Shown in pieces: positions 6,131-14,366 of a DNA stretch of 31,139 bases. Below the pieces are notes generated by a model. It did no database searches and had not been told where the DNA came from. It saw only the letters and a program-made list of their open reading frames with translations. Position numbers and translations under genes: made by a program. The stretch spans positions 1 through 31,139 of the forward strand of contig JAFGQA010000451.1 of NCBI GenBank assembly GCA_016935885.1, written 5' to 3'. The stretch's first letter is position 1. Each line of letters starts with the position of its first letter. The DNA is from Phycisphaerae bacterium. Its GTDB lineage: Bacteria; Planctomycetota; Phycisphaerae; UBA1845; UTPLA1.

Positions 6131-8231
6131 CGGGAACCGTCACCATCGAATGTGTCCGTACGTTTACGCCACGGACGATCTCGTTGTATCCCAACACCGC
6201 CACGCTCGGCAGCGTTGCCTCTATCAACCTGCGAACCCACTGACGAACCGCCGGCGACGCCAGCACCACAGGCCGCTGGCCGGACGTCTTCGTCGCCACG
6301 CCGTCCAACTCCACGCGAAGGGCCGAGACGATCCTGTTCGCCAACGCCGGCGGGAGCGTCAAATAGGAACCCCGCTCCGTCCGTTCGACGTGTGTGTTGA
6401 TCGTGTCCTCAAGGCCCGGGTCGAGCGTCACACCGTGAATCGTGTTGTCCCGATCGCGGTGCTGCTCGCAGATCGTCCTGGCCAACGCGTTGCGAACGTA
6501 CTCCGACAGGACTTCAGGATCCTTCGTCCGACCGGCCCAATCTCCGAGCGTCTCCAGAATCACCTCCAAATCCCGGATCGGCACCCGCTCGCGCAGCAGG
6601 TGCTCCAGAACCGCCTGGACCTCGCCAACCTTCAGTTGTTCTGGAATGACCTCATCCACGAGCTTCGGACTTCGCTCCTTCAGGTTGTCGATCAGTCGGC
6701 TGACATCCTGCCGCGTCAGCAGTTCGGCGGCATGGCTGCGGAGGACTTCCGTCAGGTGCGTCGCCGCCACGCTGGTCGGCTCGACAACGGTGTAGTTTCG
6801 GTGCTCCCCGGCCGATCGCTCACCTTCAGGAATCCACAGCGCCGGCAAGCCGAATGCGGGTTCCTTGGTGTCGATGCCCGTCATCAGCTCGGACACCGCG
6901 CCGGAATCGATGGCCAACAGGTAGCCGGGCATCAACTCGGCCTTCGCAAGGCTCGCCCCGCGGAGCTTGACCACGTACTGGTTCGGCTCGAGCTGAACGT
7001 TGTCCCGGATGCGGATCGGCGGCACGATGATGCCAAGGTCGGTCGCGATCTGCCGGCGGATGTTCGTGATCCGATCAAGCAGATCGCCGCCCTGCTTCCG
7101 ATCGACCAGTCGGATCAGCCCGTAGCCGACCTCCAACTCCAGGGCGTCGACGTTGAGGAAGGACTCGATCCGCTCAGGCTCCTTGGGCTTGGCAGCCTTG
7201 GCCTTGACCGCGGCCTGCTCCGCCTTCCTGGCCTTCCCGAACATCAAATAGCCCATTCCGCCGACGCCGGCCGCCATCAGTATCAGCGGAAACTTCGGCA
7301 GCGGGGTCAACATCAGCACTGCCAGGAAACCGCCGGCCAGGAGCATCGAGATCGGGCGAGACGTCATCTGGCTGATCAGTTCCTCGCCCATGTTGGTCTT
7401 CGCCGTCGAGCGGCTGATGATCATGCCCGCCGAGATGGACACGAGAAACGCTGGAATCTGTGTCACCAGCCCGTCGCCGATCGTCAGCTTGGTGAACACC
7501 TCCAGGCACTGCATCAGCCCCATATCCTTCTGCAGCATGCCGATGGTGATTCCGCCGACAATGTTCACGAGCGTGATGATGATGCCCGCGATCGCGTCGC
7601 CCCGGACGAACTTGCTGGCACCGTCCATCGCCCCGTAGAAGTCCGCCTCGCGCGTGATGTTGTCCCGGCGGCGTCTCGCCTCCTTCTCGTCGATCAGGCC
7701 GGCGGACAGGTCGGCGTCGATCGCCATCTGCTTACCCGGCATCGCGTCCAGCGTGAATCGGGCCGCCACCTCGGCGATGCGCGTCGCCCCTTTGGTGATC
7801 ACCACAAACTGAATAACCGTAATGATGGCGAAGATGATGATCCCCACGACCAGCGAGCCCGCCGCCACAAAGGCGCTGAATTCCTCGATGACGTGTCCGG
7901 CCGCAGACGTGCCCTGATCCGCGTTGGTGAGAATCAACCGCGTCGTCGCCGTGTTCAACACCAACCGCAGCAGCGTCAACGACAACAGCAACGACGGGAA
8001 CGACGAAAACTCCAGCGGACCGTTCATGTACATCACGGTCAGCAGCACCACCGCGCTGAGCGTGATGTTCCCGATCAGCAGCACGTCCAAGACACCCGTG
8101 GGCAATGGGATCAGGATCACGAGCACCAAGGACATGGCCAGTATGGGGAAGACCAGCCCACGATACTCGTGCACGAGCGAGATCACACGTCCTAATGCCG
8201 TCGTCTCAGCCGTTGCCAATTCCTTCGCCAT
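6093..8231 (-). CDS. flhA: Flagellar export gate protein FlhA
   Basis: FlhA is the large membrane component of the flagellar type III export gate and docks chaperone-substrate complexes through its cytosolic domain. The 712-residue protein has about eight hydrophobic helices in residues 1-330. The FHIPEP signature region is clear: VIEEFSAFVAAGSLVVGIII, then RIAEVAARFTLDAMPGKQM and the acidic DLSAGLIDEKEARRRR loop. The cytosolic C-terminal half begins near 340 and includes ERIESFLNVDALELEVGYGL and VSRLIDNLKERSPKLVDEV. Length is normal for the family. The ATG at 8231 has only a weak ribosome site, so coupling to upstream translation is unlikely across the 171-nt spacer. The stop overlaps flhF. 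Confidence 0.97.
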   Translation of the reverse strand: MAKELATAETTALGRVISLVHEYRGLVFPILAMSLVLVILIPLPTGVLDVLLIGNITLSAVVLLTVMYMNGPLEFSSFPSLLLSLTLLRLVLNTATTRLILTNADQGTSAAGHVIEEFSAFVAAGSLVVGIIIFAIITVIQFVVITKGATRIAEVAARFTLDAMPGKQMAIDADLSAGLIDEKEARRRRDNITREADFYGAMDGASKFVRGDAIAGIIITLVNIVGGITIGMLQKDMGLMQCLEVFTKLTIGDGLVTQIPAFLVSISAGMIISRSTAKTNMGEELISQMTSRPISMLLAGGFLAVLMLTPLPKFPLILMAAGVGGMGYLMFGKARKAEQAAVKAKAAKPKEPERIESFLNVDALELEVGYGLIRLVDRKQGGDLLDRITNIRRQIATDLGIIVPPIRIRDNVQLEPNQYVVKLRGASLAKAELMPGYLLAIDSGAVSELMTGIDTKEPAFGLPALWIPEGERSAGEHRNYTVVEPTSVAATHLTEVLRSHAAELLTRQDVSRLIDNLKERSPKLVDEVIPEQLKVGEVQAVLEHLLRERVPIRDLEVILETLGDWAGRTKDPEVLSEYVRNALARTICEQHRDRDNTIHGVTLDPGLEDTINTHVERTERGSYLTLPPALANRIVSALRVELDGVATKTSGQRPVVLASPAVRQWVRRLIEATLPSVAVLGYNEIVRGVNVRTHSMVTVPDGVENVPSPVNV

Positions 8232-8248
8232 AATCTGTCAGGCTCAGA

Positions 8249-8273
8249 TTCGTCGTACTTCGTACTCGACGAA
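8249..8273. other. Imperfect inverted repeat in the flhB-flhA spacer
   Basis: The arms TTCGTCGTAC and GTACTCGACGAA pair around a TTC loop with a small bulge. It lies 18 nt before the flhA ATG and could fold in the leader. It has no T run, so it does not look like an intrinsic terminator. Confidence 0.4.
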
Positions 8274-8343
8274 GAACCGATCGCTCCTCATACGGAACAG
8301 AGACGAGCCACACGCTTCAGCCCGCGGCTCGCCAGCGATCTCC

Positions 8344-8399
8344 GTCATGTCATCCATCCTTCATCCTTCATCCTTCATCCTCCCACCTTCATCCTTCGC
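8344..8399. repeat. 7-bp tandem array after the flhB stop (CATCCTT family)
   Basis: The heptamer CATCCTT (GGATGAA on the coding strand) repeats about five times with a small interruption. It begins a few bases after the flhB stop codon, as similar arrays do after several other flagellar genes here. Confidence 0.8.
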
Positions 8400-8402
8400 C
8401 GC

Positions 8403-9491
8403 TTACGCCGCCGTCGCCGGCTTCCTGCGGGGCGAGCGTCCCGACAGCTCGTACACGTATGCCAAAATCTCCGCGACCGCCTTGTAAAACTGCTCCGGAA
8501 TCTCCTGCCCAACCTCGACCATCTTGAACAACGCCTGCGCCAGCGGCTTGCGCTCCACGATCGGGATCCTATTTGCGATCGCGATCTCACGAATCCTCCG
8601 AGCCAGCAGGTTCTGCCCCTTCGCCACCACCTTCGGCGCCTGCATAGACTCCGCGTCGTATTTGATCGCCACGGCAAGCTCTGTCGGGTTGGTCACCACG
8701 ACGTCCGCCGTGGGCACGGAACTCCGTATCCGTTGGATCGCCGCGGCGTACTGCATCTGGAGCCGGCGACGCTTGACGATCGGATCACCCTCCATTCGCC
8801 GCAACTCCTCCTTCACCTCCTGCTTGGACATCTTCAGGTCCTTCTCGTGCTTGTAACGCTGCCACGCGAAGTCGAACAGAGCGAGGACAAGCAGCACGGC
8901 GGCAAGCTGGAACCCTACCTCGTACAGCACCTTTGATATCAACACGACCTGCGGCCAGCCGCTGATCTCCATGGCCAGCAGGATGTCGTCCTTCCGATCT
9001 GCAATCGCGAGATACGCAACCGAACCCACTACCGCCAGCTTCAGCAGGTTCATCACCAATTGGATAAGCGTCTTGCTGCTGAACAGCCGCTTGAAACCGT
9101 TGATGGGATTCAGCTTGTCCGCCTTCGGCTGGAGCGGATGCGACGTGAACAGCAGGCCAACCTGCAACAGGTTTGACACCACCGCCAGCAGCACCAGCCC
9201 CAGCAGGATCGGGCCCGTCGCCGCAAGCCCGAACAGGCCGATTGACGAGACCACCGCGACGACGTCCAAACGTGCCGCTGAGGCCGGGTCGCCCACCGCC
9301 AAGTGCTCCTTCATCACGTTCATCAGCGACGCCATCATCCACGGCCCACACAGCCTCATGCACAGCATTCCCCCCACGAGCAGCAACGCCGAACTCAGAT
9401 CCGTGCTTTTGGCGACCTGGCCGCGCTGCCTCGCCTCGGTCCGGCGTCGCGGCGTCGCGGGCTCCGTCTTGTCGCCTCTGTCATCCGGCAT
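8403..9491 (-). CDS. flhB: Flagellar export substrate-specificity switch protein FlhB
   Basis: FlhB is a membrane export component that switches substrate class after self-cleavage at an NPT(H) site. The 362-residue protein opens with the typical KTEPATPRRRTEARQRGQVAKS. Four hydrophobic segments follow, at about 33-58, 80-112, 145-163 and 186-208. Next is the linker MSKQEVKEELRRMEGDPIVKRR and the cleavage region at 268-271. That motif reads NPTE (VVTNPTELAVAIKYD) rather than the common NPTH. The Asn and Pro needed for cyclisation are kept, so cleavage is still likely. The start overlaps the fliR stop by 11 nt. The order fliP-fliQ-fliR-flhB-flhA is classic. Confidence 0.97.
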   Translation of the reverse strand: MPDDRGDKTEPATPRRRTEARQRGQVAKSTDLSSALLLVGGMLCMRLCGPWMMASLMNVMKEHLAVGDPASAARLDVVAVVSSIGLFGLAATGPILLGLVLLAVVSNLLQVGLLFTSHPLQPKADKLNPINGFKRLFSSKTLIQLVMNLLKLAVVGSVAYLAIADRKDDILLAMEISGWPQVVLISKVLYEVGFQLAAVLLVLALFDFAWQRYKHEKDLKMSKQEVKEELRRMEGDPIVKRRRLQMQYAAAIQRIRSSVPTADVVVTNPTELAVAIKYDAESMQAPKVVAKGQNLLARRIREIAIANRIPIVERKPLAQALFKMVEVGQEIPEQFYKAVAEILAYVYELSGRSPRRKPATAA

Positions 9492-10281
9492 GAATCACCT
9501 GTTCAGATATCGCCTCAAACAGAAGCCTGATCTGGTCCAGTCCTTCCGCAACGCCGTCCGCGATCATCCCGTCGGAAAACGAAATGGTGATCGCCAGGAT
9601 GAACCACGCGGTCACGATCTTGAAGCTGAACCCGACCGACAGGATGTTCAGTTGTGGCATCGTCTTGGTCAGAAAACCCATGATCAAGGACGTCAGAAGC
9701 AACGCCAAGACGACCGGGCCACACAAGCGCAGCGCCATCTCGAACGTGCTCCGCAAGATGCCGACCACAAACTCGCCCAGCGTGCCGTCGAACACCATCA
9801 TCATGGGAGGAACCTGCTCGAAGCTCCCAAGCAACACGTTGACTACGGCCAAATGCCCCCCCATCGCCAGGAAGAACATCAACACGCCGTAGAACCAAAC
9901 CTGATCCAGCACCGTGGACGGCGCGTTCATCACTGGGTTGAACACCTCACCCAACGCCATGCCCGACTGATGACTCACGACCTTGCCAGCGATCTCCACC
10001 GCTAGGAAGACGAGCCCCGCGCCCAGCCCCAGCACCTCGCCGACGAGGAGTTCGCCGACCAAACCCGTCGCAGCCTGACCGAGCGTGAACGAACGGGGCA
10101 CATGCGGGACCACAACCGGGAAGACCATCAATGCCAGCGCCGCTACAAGCCAGACCTTGACGATACGCGGCACCTGCTGGCTGGTCAGCATGGGGATCGC
10201 GAACACGAGCCCCCCCACCCTCGCCAGCACCAAGCCGAACGCCGGCAGCAACATCTCGAATCGAAGAAGTTCCAGTGGCAA
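9481..10281 (-). CDS. fliR: Flagellar export gate protein FliR
   Basis: FliR assembles with FliP and FliQ into the export gate pore in the MS ring. The protein is 266 residues and mostly hydrophobic with about six membrane helices. It begins PLELLRFEMLLPAFGLVLARVGGL and contains GMALGEVFNPVMNAPSTVLDQ, both FliR-like. The longest frame starts with TTG at 10281, with AAGG about 10 nt upstream. An ATG at 10254 is possible but would drop the conserved N-terminal residues LELL. The 3' end overlaps flhB by 11 nt. A 94-nt spacer with a heptamer array separates it from fliQ. Confidence 0.94.
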   Translation of the reverse strand: MPLELLRFEMLLPAFGLVLARVGGLVFAIPMLTSQQVPRIVKVWLVAALALMVFPVVVPHVPRSFTLGQAATGLVGELLVGEVLGLGAGLVFLAVEIAGKVVSHQSGMALGEVFNPVMNAPSTVLDQVWFYGVLMFFLAMGGHLAVVNVLLGSFEQVPPMMMVFDGTLGEFVVGILRSTFEMALRLCGPVVLALLLTSLIMGFLTKTMPQLNILSVGFSFKIVTAWFILAITISFSDGMIADGVAEGLDQIRLLFEAISEQVIHAG

Positions 10282-10301
10282 CGCGGCTTCGCCTTGTGTC
10301 T

Positions 10302-10340
10302 CAGTTTTCAGTTGTTAGTTCTCAGTTGTCAGTTGTGCGG
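10302..10340. repeat. 7-bp tandem array (CAGTTGT family) between fliQ and fliR
   Basis: On the coding strand the spacer reads as successive heptamers close to ACAACTG, with variants AGAACTA and AAAACTG. The period is 7. It lies after the fliQ stop and just before the fliR start. A related array (AGTCATC period) lies at 14367-14410. Confidence 0.75.
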
Positions 10341-10375
10341 GATCCTCCTCACTGATAACTGAAAACCGATGACTT

Positions 10376-10642
10376 CTACGGTCCCAACATCCCCGGGCCC
10401 CACAAGCGATGCGTGTACTCGATCATGCGCGTCGCCAGCCACGGAATGAAGAACGCTGCCGCCAACCCCATGCCGACGATCTTCGGCACGAACGTCAGCG
10501 TCTGCTCCTGCAATTGCGTGACTGCCTGCACCACGCTGATGGTCAGCCCAACCACCATGCCGATGGCCATGATCGGACCCGCCAACGTCAACGCCATGAA
10601 CAACGCGTCGTGGCTCAGATCAACCGCCGTGCCAGGTTCCAT
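10376..10642 (-). CDS. fliQ: Flagellar export gate protein FliQ
   Basis: FliQ is a small component of the FliPQR export gate. The 88 residues match the family length of about 89. Two membrane helices are seen at about 14-38 (MALTLAGPIMAIGMVVGLTIS) and 53-72 (KIVGMGLAAAFFIPWL). Between them is the hallmark VQAVTQLQEQTLTFVPK. The ATG at 10642 follows GTGGGG about 10 nt upstream. It sits between fliP and fliR as expected, with spacers on both sides filled by repeat arrays rather than the tight overlap seen between fliR and flhB. Confidence 0.96.
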   Translation of the reverse strand: MEPGTAVDLSHDALFMALTLAGPIMAIGMVVGLTISVVQAVTQLQEQTLTFVPKIVGMGLAAAFFIPWLATRMIEYTHRLWGPGMLGP

Positions 10643-10731
10643 TCACATTACCCCACTTATGAACATCGAGTTACGAACAGCGAATGCCGAATCGCGAACA
10701 TCAGATTACGATCAGTAAACTGTCTCTATCA

Positions 10732-10792
10732 TCATTCGCCATTCACTATTCACTATTCACTATTCGCCATTCGCCATTCGCCATTCGCTATC
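10732..10792. repeat. 7-bp tandem array (YATTCGC) between fliP and fliQ
   Basis: About eight heptamers of CATTCGC, TATTCGC and CATTCAC/TATTCAC type. It begins within about 10 nt of the fliP stop codon, on its downstream side, and fills most of the 10643-10801 spacer. Confidence 0.85.
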
Positions 10793-10801
10793 CCCTCTCA
10801 T

Positions 10802-11668
10802 TCACCCAAAGCTTTGCAGCAACGAGCCAACCACCATGCCCCACCCGTCGGCCAACACGAACAACATCAACTTAAAGGGCAGCGAAATCAGCACGGGCGG
10901 CAACATCATCATGCCCATGCTGATCAGGATCGACGCGATCACCATGTCTATCACCAGGAAGGGGAGATAGATTTTGAATCCCATCACGAACGCCGTCGTC
11001 AACTCGCTCAAGACAAACGCCGGAATCAGCTCCATCAAGCGAACGTCCTTGTGCTCGAGTTGCGCATCGTCGGGCAGTTCTACACCTCGGGCATATTCGT
11101 GAAACAGATAGACGTTCTCCTCGTTGCCCGCCGACTCGATCTGACGGAACATGAACTCGCGGAGCGGTTTGACGCCGCGGTCAAAGGCCTCCGACTGACC
11201 CAGCTTTCCGTCCAGGTAGGGATCGACCGCGTCCGTCTTCATCCGCTGCCAGGTCGGGGCCATCACGAGCATGGTCATGATCAGCGACAGGCCGACCAAT
11301 ACCTGCCCCGGCGGCAACTGCTGCGTCCCGAGCGCCTGCCGCAACAACGCCAGCACGACGATGATGCGGGTGAAACTGGTCATCATGATCAGAATCGACG
11401 GCGCCAGCGACAGGATCGTCAGCAGCACCAGGATCTTCACCGAGGCGCTGATGCCCTTGACGTCCTTCGCCGGCGGGGCGAAGTGACTAAGGTCTGGAAT
11501 CCCCAACGGATTGTCGATGGCACCGGCGGGCGAGTCGCTCGCGCCGTCCGGGCTGACCGTCGTCTGCGCATGCGCAGGCGTGCCAGTCATCAGGCCTGCC
11601 CCAAGCAGAGTCGCCCCGGCAAACAGGATTGAACGCAACCGCCACTGGCGGTGCCACTGGCTGGACAT
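10802..11668 (-). CDS. fliP: Flagellar export gate protein FliP
   Basis: FliP forms the core of the export gate. From the ATG at 11668 the product is 288 residues. It begins with a cleavable signal peptide (MSSQWHRQWRLRSILFAGAT then LLGAGLMTGTPAHAQ), usual for FliP. This start has AAAGGAG about 8 nt upstream and is preferred over an in-frame position at 11716. Family motifs follow: SASVKILVLLTILSLAPSIL, MTSFTRIIVVLALLRQALGTQQ, PPGQVLVGLSLIMTM. The second half carries LHEYARG-like and LMELIPAFVLSELTTAF, then GFKIYLPFLVIDMVIASIL and SMGMMMLPPVLISLPFKLML. Length and motif order are normal. It follows fliO after an 81-nt spacer with a palindrome. Confidence 0.97.
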   Translation of the reverse strand: MSSQWHRQWRLRSILFAGATLLGAGLMTGTPAHAQTTVSPDGASDSPAGAIDNPLGIPDLSHFAPPAKDVKGISASVKILVLLTILSLAPSILIMMTSFTRIIVVLALLRQALGTQQLPPGQVLVGLSLIMTMLVMAPTWQRMKTDAVDPYLDGKLGQSEAFDRGVKPLREFMFRQIESAGNEENVYLFHEYARGVELPDDAQLEHKDVRLMELIPAFVLSELTTAFVMGFKIYLPFLVIDMVIASILISMGMMMLPPVLISLPFKLMLFVLADGWGMVVGSLLQSFG

Positions 11669-11713
11669 CGCGCAACTCCTTTGCGCTCGAACGCAGCCCC
11701 CGTCCGCCCGTGG

Positions 11714-11732
11714 CACCGGCGCCTCGCCGGCG
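11714..11732. repeat. Degenerate copy of the CACCGGCG hairpin family
   Basis: The sequence has arm CACCGGCG, loop CCT and arm CGCCGGCG, one wobble away from a perfect stem. It is preceded by CCGTGG like the copies at 20305, 30154 and 30240. It lies between the fliO stop and the fliP start. Confidence 0.65.
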
Positions 11733-11749
11733 GCGGACCGGGCTGGCCG

Positions 11750-12541
11750 CTACGTCGGCTCCGCCGACGGCTCCGACCGCGAGGCCCCGACAGGGGGCAT
11801 CGCCAGCGCGCGTATCCGGCGAATCAGATCACGAACATCTGCGCCGGCACGCGCCAACTGCCCGTTGGCAAGCGGGACCCCACATTCCTGTTCCGCCCCC
11901 CAAACCTCGTTTTCCACATCCCGCTCGGTCAACCTGGCAAACATCGAGGAAAACGAACCGGGCTTGCTGCGCTCCACCGCCGACAGGATGACTGCGGCCT
12001 CCTCCGGATCGCCAATCTCAGCCACCGCGTTGATCCGATCCGGCGACACGCCGATCAGCAGCACGCGCGGTCCCAGCCGCACCAGGCAAAGACTCTGTTT
12101 GGGCGACAGGTAGTGCCGGGCCAGGATGTTGATAACACCACCGGCCCCAAGGCGATTCGCCCGTGGCACCCACCTGCGAAATGCCACCACCGATGCGGCG
12201 ATCAACCCAAGTACGACGAGGAGAGGCCACAGCACATCGAGCGGTTTGGAACTCGCCACTTTGTCCATGGTCGGCGGATTCGACTGTGGCGAGGCCCTGC
12301 CGGTCCCCCTGCGCCGCAACGGGCGGAGATCTCCCTGCGCTGGCGCAACCGTCTGTGTGAACCAAGCCTCGACGGCGTCATCGGTGGATCCCGTCCCGGT
12401 CGCCAGCTTAGCGCCCTCGCCGACGGGTGCGTCCGAAACGTCCTGGTCGCCCCGCGCCAGGGCACCAGTCGACAGGCCCATACACGAGGCCCCGACAAAC
12501 AACAGTCGAACTGGGACACGTGACCCAACACGCATGGACAT
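11750..12541 (-). CDS. fliO: Flagellar export protein FliO
   Basis: FliO helps FliP assemble in the export gate. The product is about 263 residues. An N-terminal signal-like segment (VRLLFVGASCMGLSTGALA) is followed by about 70 polar residues that would be periplasmic. One membrane helix then lies at about 102-121 (LDVLWPLLVVLGLIAASVVAF). The cytosolic FliO domain reads GAGGVINILARHYLSPKQSL, then RVLLIGVSPDRINAVAEI and DPEEAAVIL. The tail of 60 residues is longer than in short FliO proteins. Start codons GTG 12544, ATG 12541 and ATG 12535 all follow GGTGGGG; I list 12541. It starts 22 nt after fliN. Confidence 0.9.
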   Translation of the reverse strand: MSMRVGSRVPVRLLFVGASCMGLSTGALARGDQDVSDAPVGEGAKLATGTGSTDDAVEAWFTQTVAPAQGDLRPLRRRGTGRASPQSNPPTMDKVASSKPLDVLWPLLVVLGLIAASVVAFRRWVPRANRLGAGGVINILARHYLSPKQSLCLVRLGPRVLLIGVSPDRINAVAEIGDPEEAAVILSAVERSKPGSFSSMFARLTERDVENEVWGAEQECGVPLANGQLARAGADVRDLIRRIRALAMPPVGASRSEPSAEPT

Positions 12542-12563
12542 CACCCCACCGCGGCTCCGCCGC

Positions 12564-13631
12564 TCACGCTTCCTCCGCCAGCCCGACCCCTGCCACGATT
12601 TCGCTGATCCGCACGCAGAAGCTGTCGTTCAGAACCAGAACTTCGCCTCTCGCCACGAGGCGTTCGTTGACCAGCACATCCACGGGATCGCCGGCCAGCT
12701 TGTCCAATTCGACGACCGCTCCCTCACCCAGCTTCAAGACGTCCTCGATCAGCATTTGAGCGCGGCCGAGTTCGATCTTGACGTTCAGTTCGACGTCGTT
12801 CAGCAACTCGATGCCTTTGCCCTCCGGATCCGCCAACGCGCTGTCAAAATCCTGGAGTTCCAGTGGAGTTGCACCCGGCGGTAGCGGTGGTGGGACCGCC
12901 GCCTCCTTGTGTATCGGAGCCTGGGCAACATGCGGCTCCGACGCGGCAGCCGCATCCGCCGCTGCCGCGGCAGCCTTCTCTTCGGCAATCGCCGCCTCCA
13001 TCATGGCGGCCGCCTCATCGAACGGCTTTCCTGTCGAGTCGAGCTTCGGAGTCCCGTCCGGGTTAGTGGTCTCCAAGGTGGGGCCAGTCGTCGCACCGGC
13101 CAACGCCGCGTCTATGTCGGCCTGCTTGAGCCCGCCGAATGCGGAGTCGTCTACGATCGCTGCCTCTTCCTCCGAAGATCCAGCGACCTCGGCGGACGCG
13201 TCGCTCGCTTCTGCGAGCGCGCCGTCGGTTTCCGCTTGTGGTGATGGCGGTTCCGATTGGGCTTCCTCCCCACCACCGCCGCCTGCCAACACGTCACCGT
13301 CCGAAGCATCTCCCGACGGCGGGCTCTCCCCCGCTTCATCCTCGCTTGGCACACCGGCTACCGCCGCATCGCCGGTCACACCATCGTCGGCGGCCTCTTC
13401 GCCCGTCAGCCCATCGTCCGCCGCTTCACCGCTGACCGCCCCATCGCCGGTTGCCCCATCGCCGGTTGCCCCATCGCTGATTGCCCCGCTCGTGGTGGCC
13501 CCCTCCTCAGTGGCCTCATCGGCCGGCGATGGAGCATCCCCCGATGCACCTCCGGCACCCGCCGCGTTCAGCGCGGCGTCGATGTCTTCTTGCGACAGAC
13601 CTTCCTGTTCGTTGGGGCCTTCCCCGGACAT
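12564..13631 (-). CDS. fliN: Flagellar motor switch protein FliN (FliY-like, extended)
   Basis: FliN is a C-ring protein of the rotor switch. The C-terminal SpoA domain (about 270-348) is canonical: [20 protein letters not shown], then [19 protein letters not shown] and [16 protein letters not shown]. The remaining 260 residues are unusual. [10 protein letters not shown] at 12-21 and [10 protein letters not shown] at 168-177 both resemble the CheY-P-binding peptide found at the N-terminus of FliM and FliY. They are separated by about 145 acidic Gly/Ala/Asp/Glu residues, including GATGD pentapeptide repeats from a 15-bp minisatellite. An Ala-rich helix (208-232) and Pro-rich linker follow. Typical FliN is about 100-140 residues. 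No CheC domain is seen, so it is not a full FliY. fliM, usually upstream, is absent here. The ATG at 13631 has TAGGA just upstream. Confidence 0.93.
   Translation of the reverse strand: MSGEGPNEQEGLSQEDIDAALNAAGAGGASGDAPSPADEATEEGATTSGAISDGATGDGATGDGAVSGEAADDGLTGEEAADDGVTGDAAVAGVPSEDEAGESPPSGDASDGDVLAGGGGGEEAQSEPPSPQAETDGALAEASDASAEVAGSSEEEAAIVDDSAFGGLKQADIDAALAGATTGPTLETTNPDGTPKLDSTGKPFDEAAAMMEAAIAEEKAAAAAADAAAASEPHVAQAPIHKEAAVPPPLPPGATPLELQDFDSALADPEGKGIELLNDVELNVKIELGRAQMLIEDVLKLGEGAVVELDKLAGDPVDVLVNERLVARGEVLVLNDSFCVRISEIVAGVGLAEEA
13440..13485. repeat. 15-bp minisatellite inside fliN
   Basis: Three tandem copies of a 15-bp unit (CCCATCGCCGGTTGC and a variant) encode repeats of the pentapeptide type GATGD on the coding strand. 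The period keeps the reading frame. Looser repeats of the same type extend on both sides. Confidence 0.8.
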
Positions 13632-13654
13632 AGGGTCCTACCTTCCATGGCGAG

Positions 13655-13676
13655 CCCACGGATTTGCATCCGTGGG
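13655..13676. repeat. Perfect hairpin 1 in the fliL-fliN spacer
   Basis: Perfect 9-bp arms CCCACGGAT and ATCCGTGGG around the loop TTGC. It lies 24 nt before the fliN ATG. The spacer 13632-13787 has no gene. Confidence 0.8.
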
Positions 13677-13753
13677 TCTGGGCATCCATGCCTGACGCGG
13701 ACTCAAAACGGCAATGCACGCTGCCATCGGGGACTACTTGCGACTGTTGTCGT

Positions 13754-13771
13754 CCCAGTGCCTGCACTGGG
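13754..13771. repeat. Perfect hairpin 2 in the fliL-fliN spacer
   Basis: Perfect 8-bp arms CCCAGTGC and GCACTGGG around a 2-nt centre. It lies 17 nt after the fliL stop codon. No T run follows on the coding strand, so it is more like a repetitive palindrome than an intrinsic terminator. Confidence 0.75.
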
Positions 13772-13787
13772 CAGTTGAGCCACCGGC

Positions 13788-14318
13788 CTAGACGCCCGTA
13801 GGAATCGGCGTAAACTCAGGAATCAAGACCTGCTCAATGATCGTATCATCGCCAATCAGTCTGTTGAGCTCGAACCGCAACTGACGCCTCAACGTCTCGA
13901 GGCCGGGCTCGGCCAGATGCACCTCCTCGGCACGGCGAATCACCTGGCTCATGGCGTCTGCGACGGTGCTCTCACGATTCTTCAGGAAATCCTCAATCGT
14001 CTTTCTGTCTTCTTCTCGCACCGTCACCACGACACGCACGTTGTACAGCGTCGACCGGGTCCCCGTTCGGTTCAACACACGAAGCTCCGCTATCTGGACC
14101 TCCGGGCTCTGTGCCCACGGCTGCGTCGTCGGTTCCAGGCCGTCGAGCCCCTGCGTCGGATCGGGCTCGCTGCCGAGGAACTTCATGCACAAAAAGATCG
14201 CCAGCCCTTCGGCCACCATCACGGCGCCGAAGACGCCCATGGTCGTGACGGACCGCCCGCGCTTCGCGCCTGACGCGTCCCCCTCCCCAACCTCCGCTTG
14301 TCGTTCTTCATCGGCCAT
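13788..14318 (-). CDS. fliL: Flagellar basal body-associated protein FliL
   Basis: FliL is a single-pass membrane protein at the stator-rotor interface. From the ATG at 14318 the product is 176 residues. About 25 polar residues (MADEERQAEVGEGDASGAKR) precede a membrane helix at about 27-46 (MGVFGAVMVAEGLAIFLCMK). The periplasmic domain has the FliL pattern: TLYNVRVVVTVREEDRKTIE, then FLKNRESTVADAMSQVIR and LETLRRQLRFELNRLI, ending VLIPEFTPIPTGV. The ATG is favoured over an upstream GTG because the extra residues are unlike the family, though its ribosome site is weak. motA and motB, often just upstream of fliL, are not here. Confidence 0.9.
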   Translation of the reverse strand: MADEERQAEVGEGDASGAKRGRSVTTMGVFGAVMVAEGLAIFLCMKFLGSEPDPTQGLDGLEPTTQPWAQSPEVQIAELRVLNRTGTRSTLYNVRVVVTVREEDRKTIEDFLKNRESTVADAMSQVIRRAEEVHLAEPGLETLRRQLRFELNRLIGDDTIIEQVLIPEFTPIPTGV

Positions 14319-14366
14319 GATGCACGCCGGCGCCCCACACCCCCTGGGCACACCACCCCCTTGCCG

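Noticed and set aside
5979..8195. A 738-codon open frame on the plus strand
   Set aside because: It lies antisense to flhA, has His/Arg/Asp-rich low-complexity sequence typical of high-GC shadows, and matches no family. flhA itself is unambiguous.
13655..13676. Intrinsic terminator before fliN
   Set aside because: The hairpin is perfect but has no T run on the coding strand, and it would cut off the rest of an otherwise co-directional operon.
12778..13695. A 305-codon plus-strand frame rich in Ser, Pro and Ala
   Set aside because: It is the mirror of the acidic repeat region of fliN; its composition follows from that repeat on the other strand.
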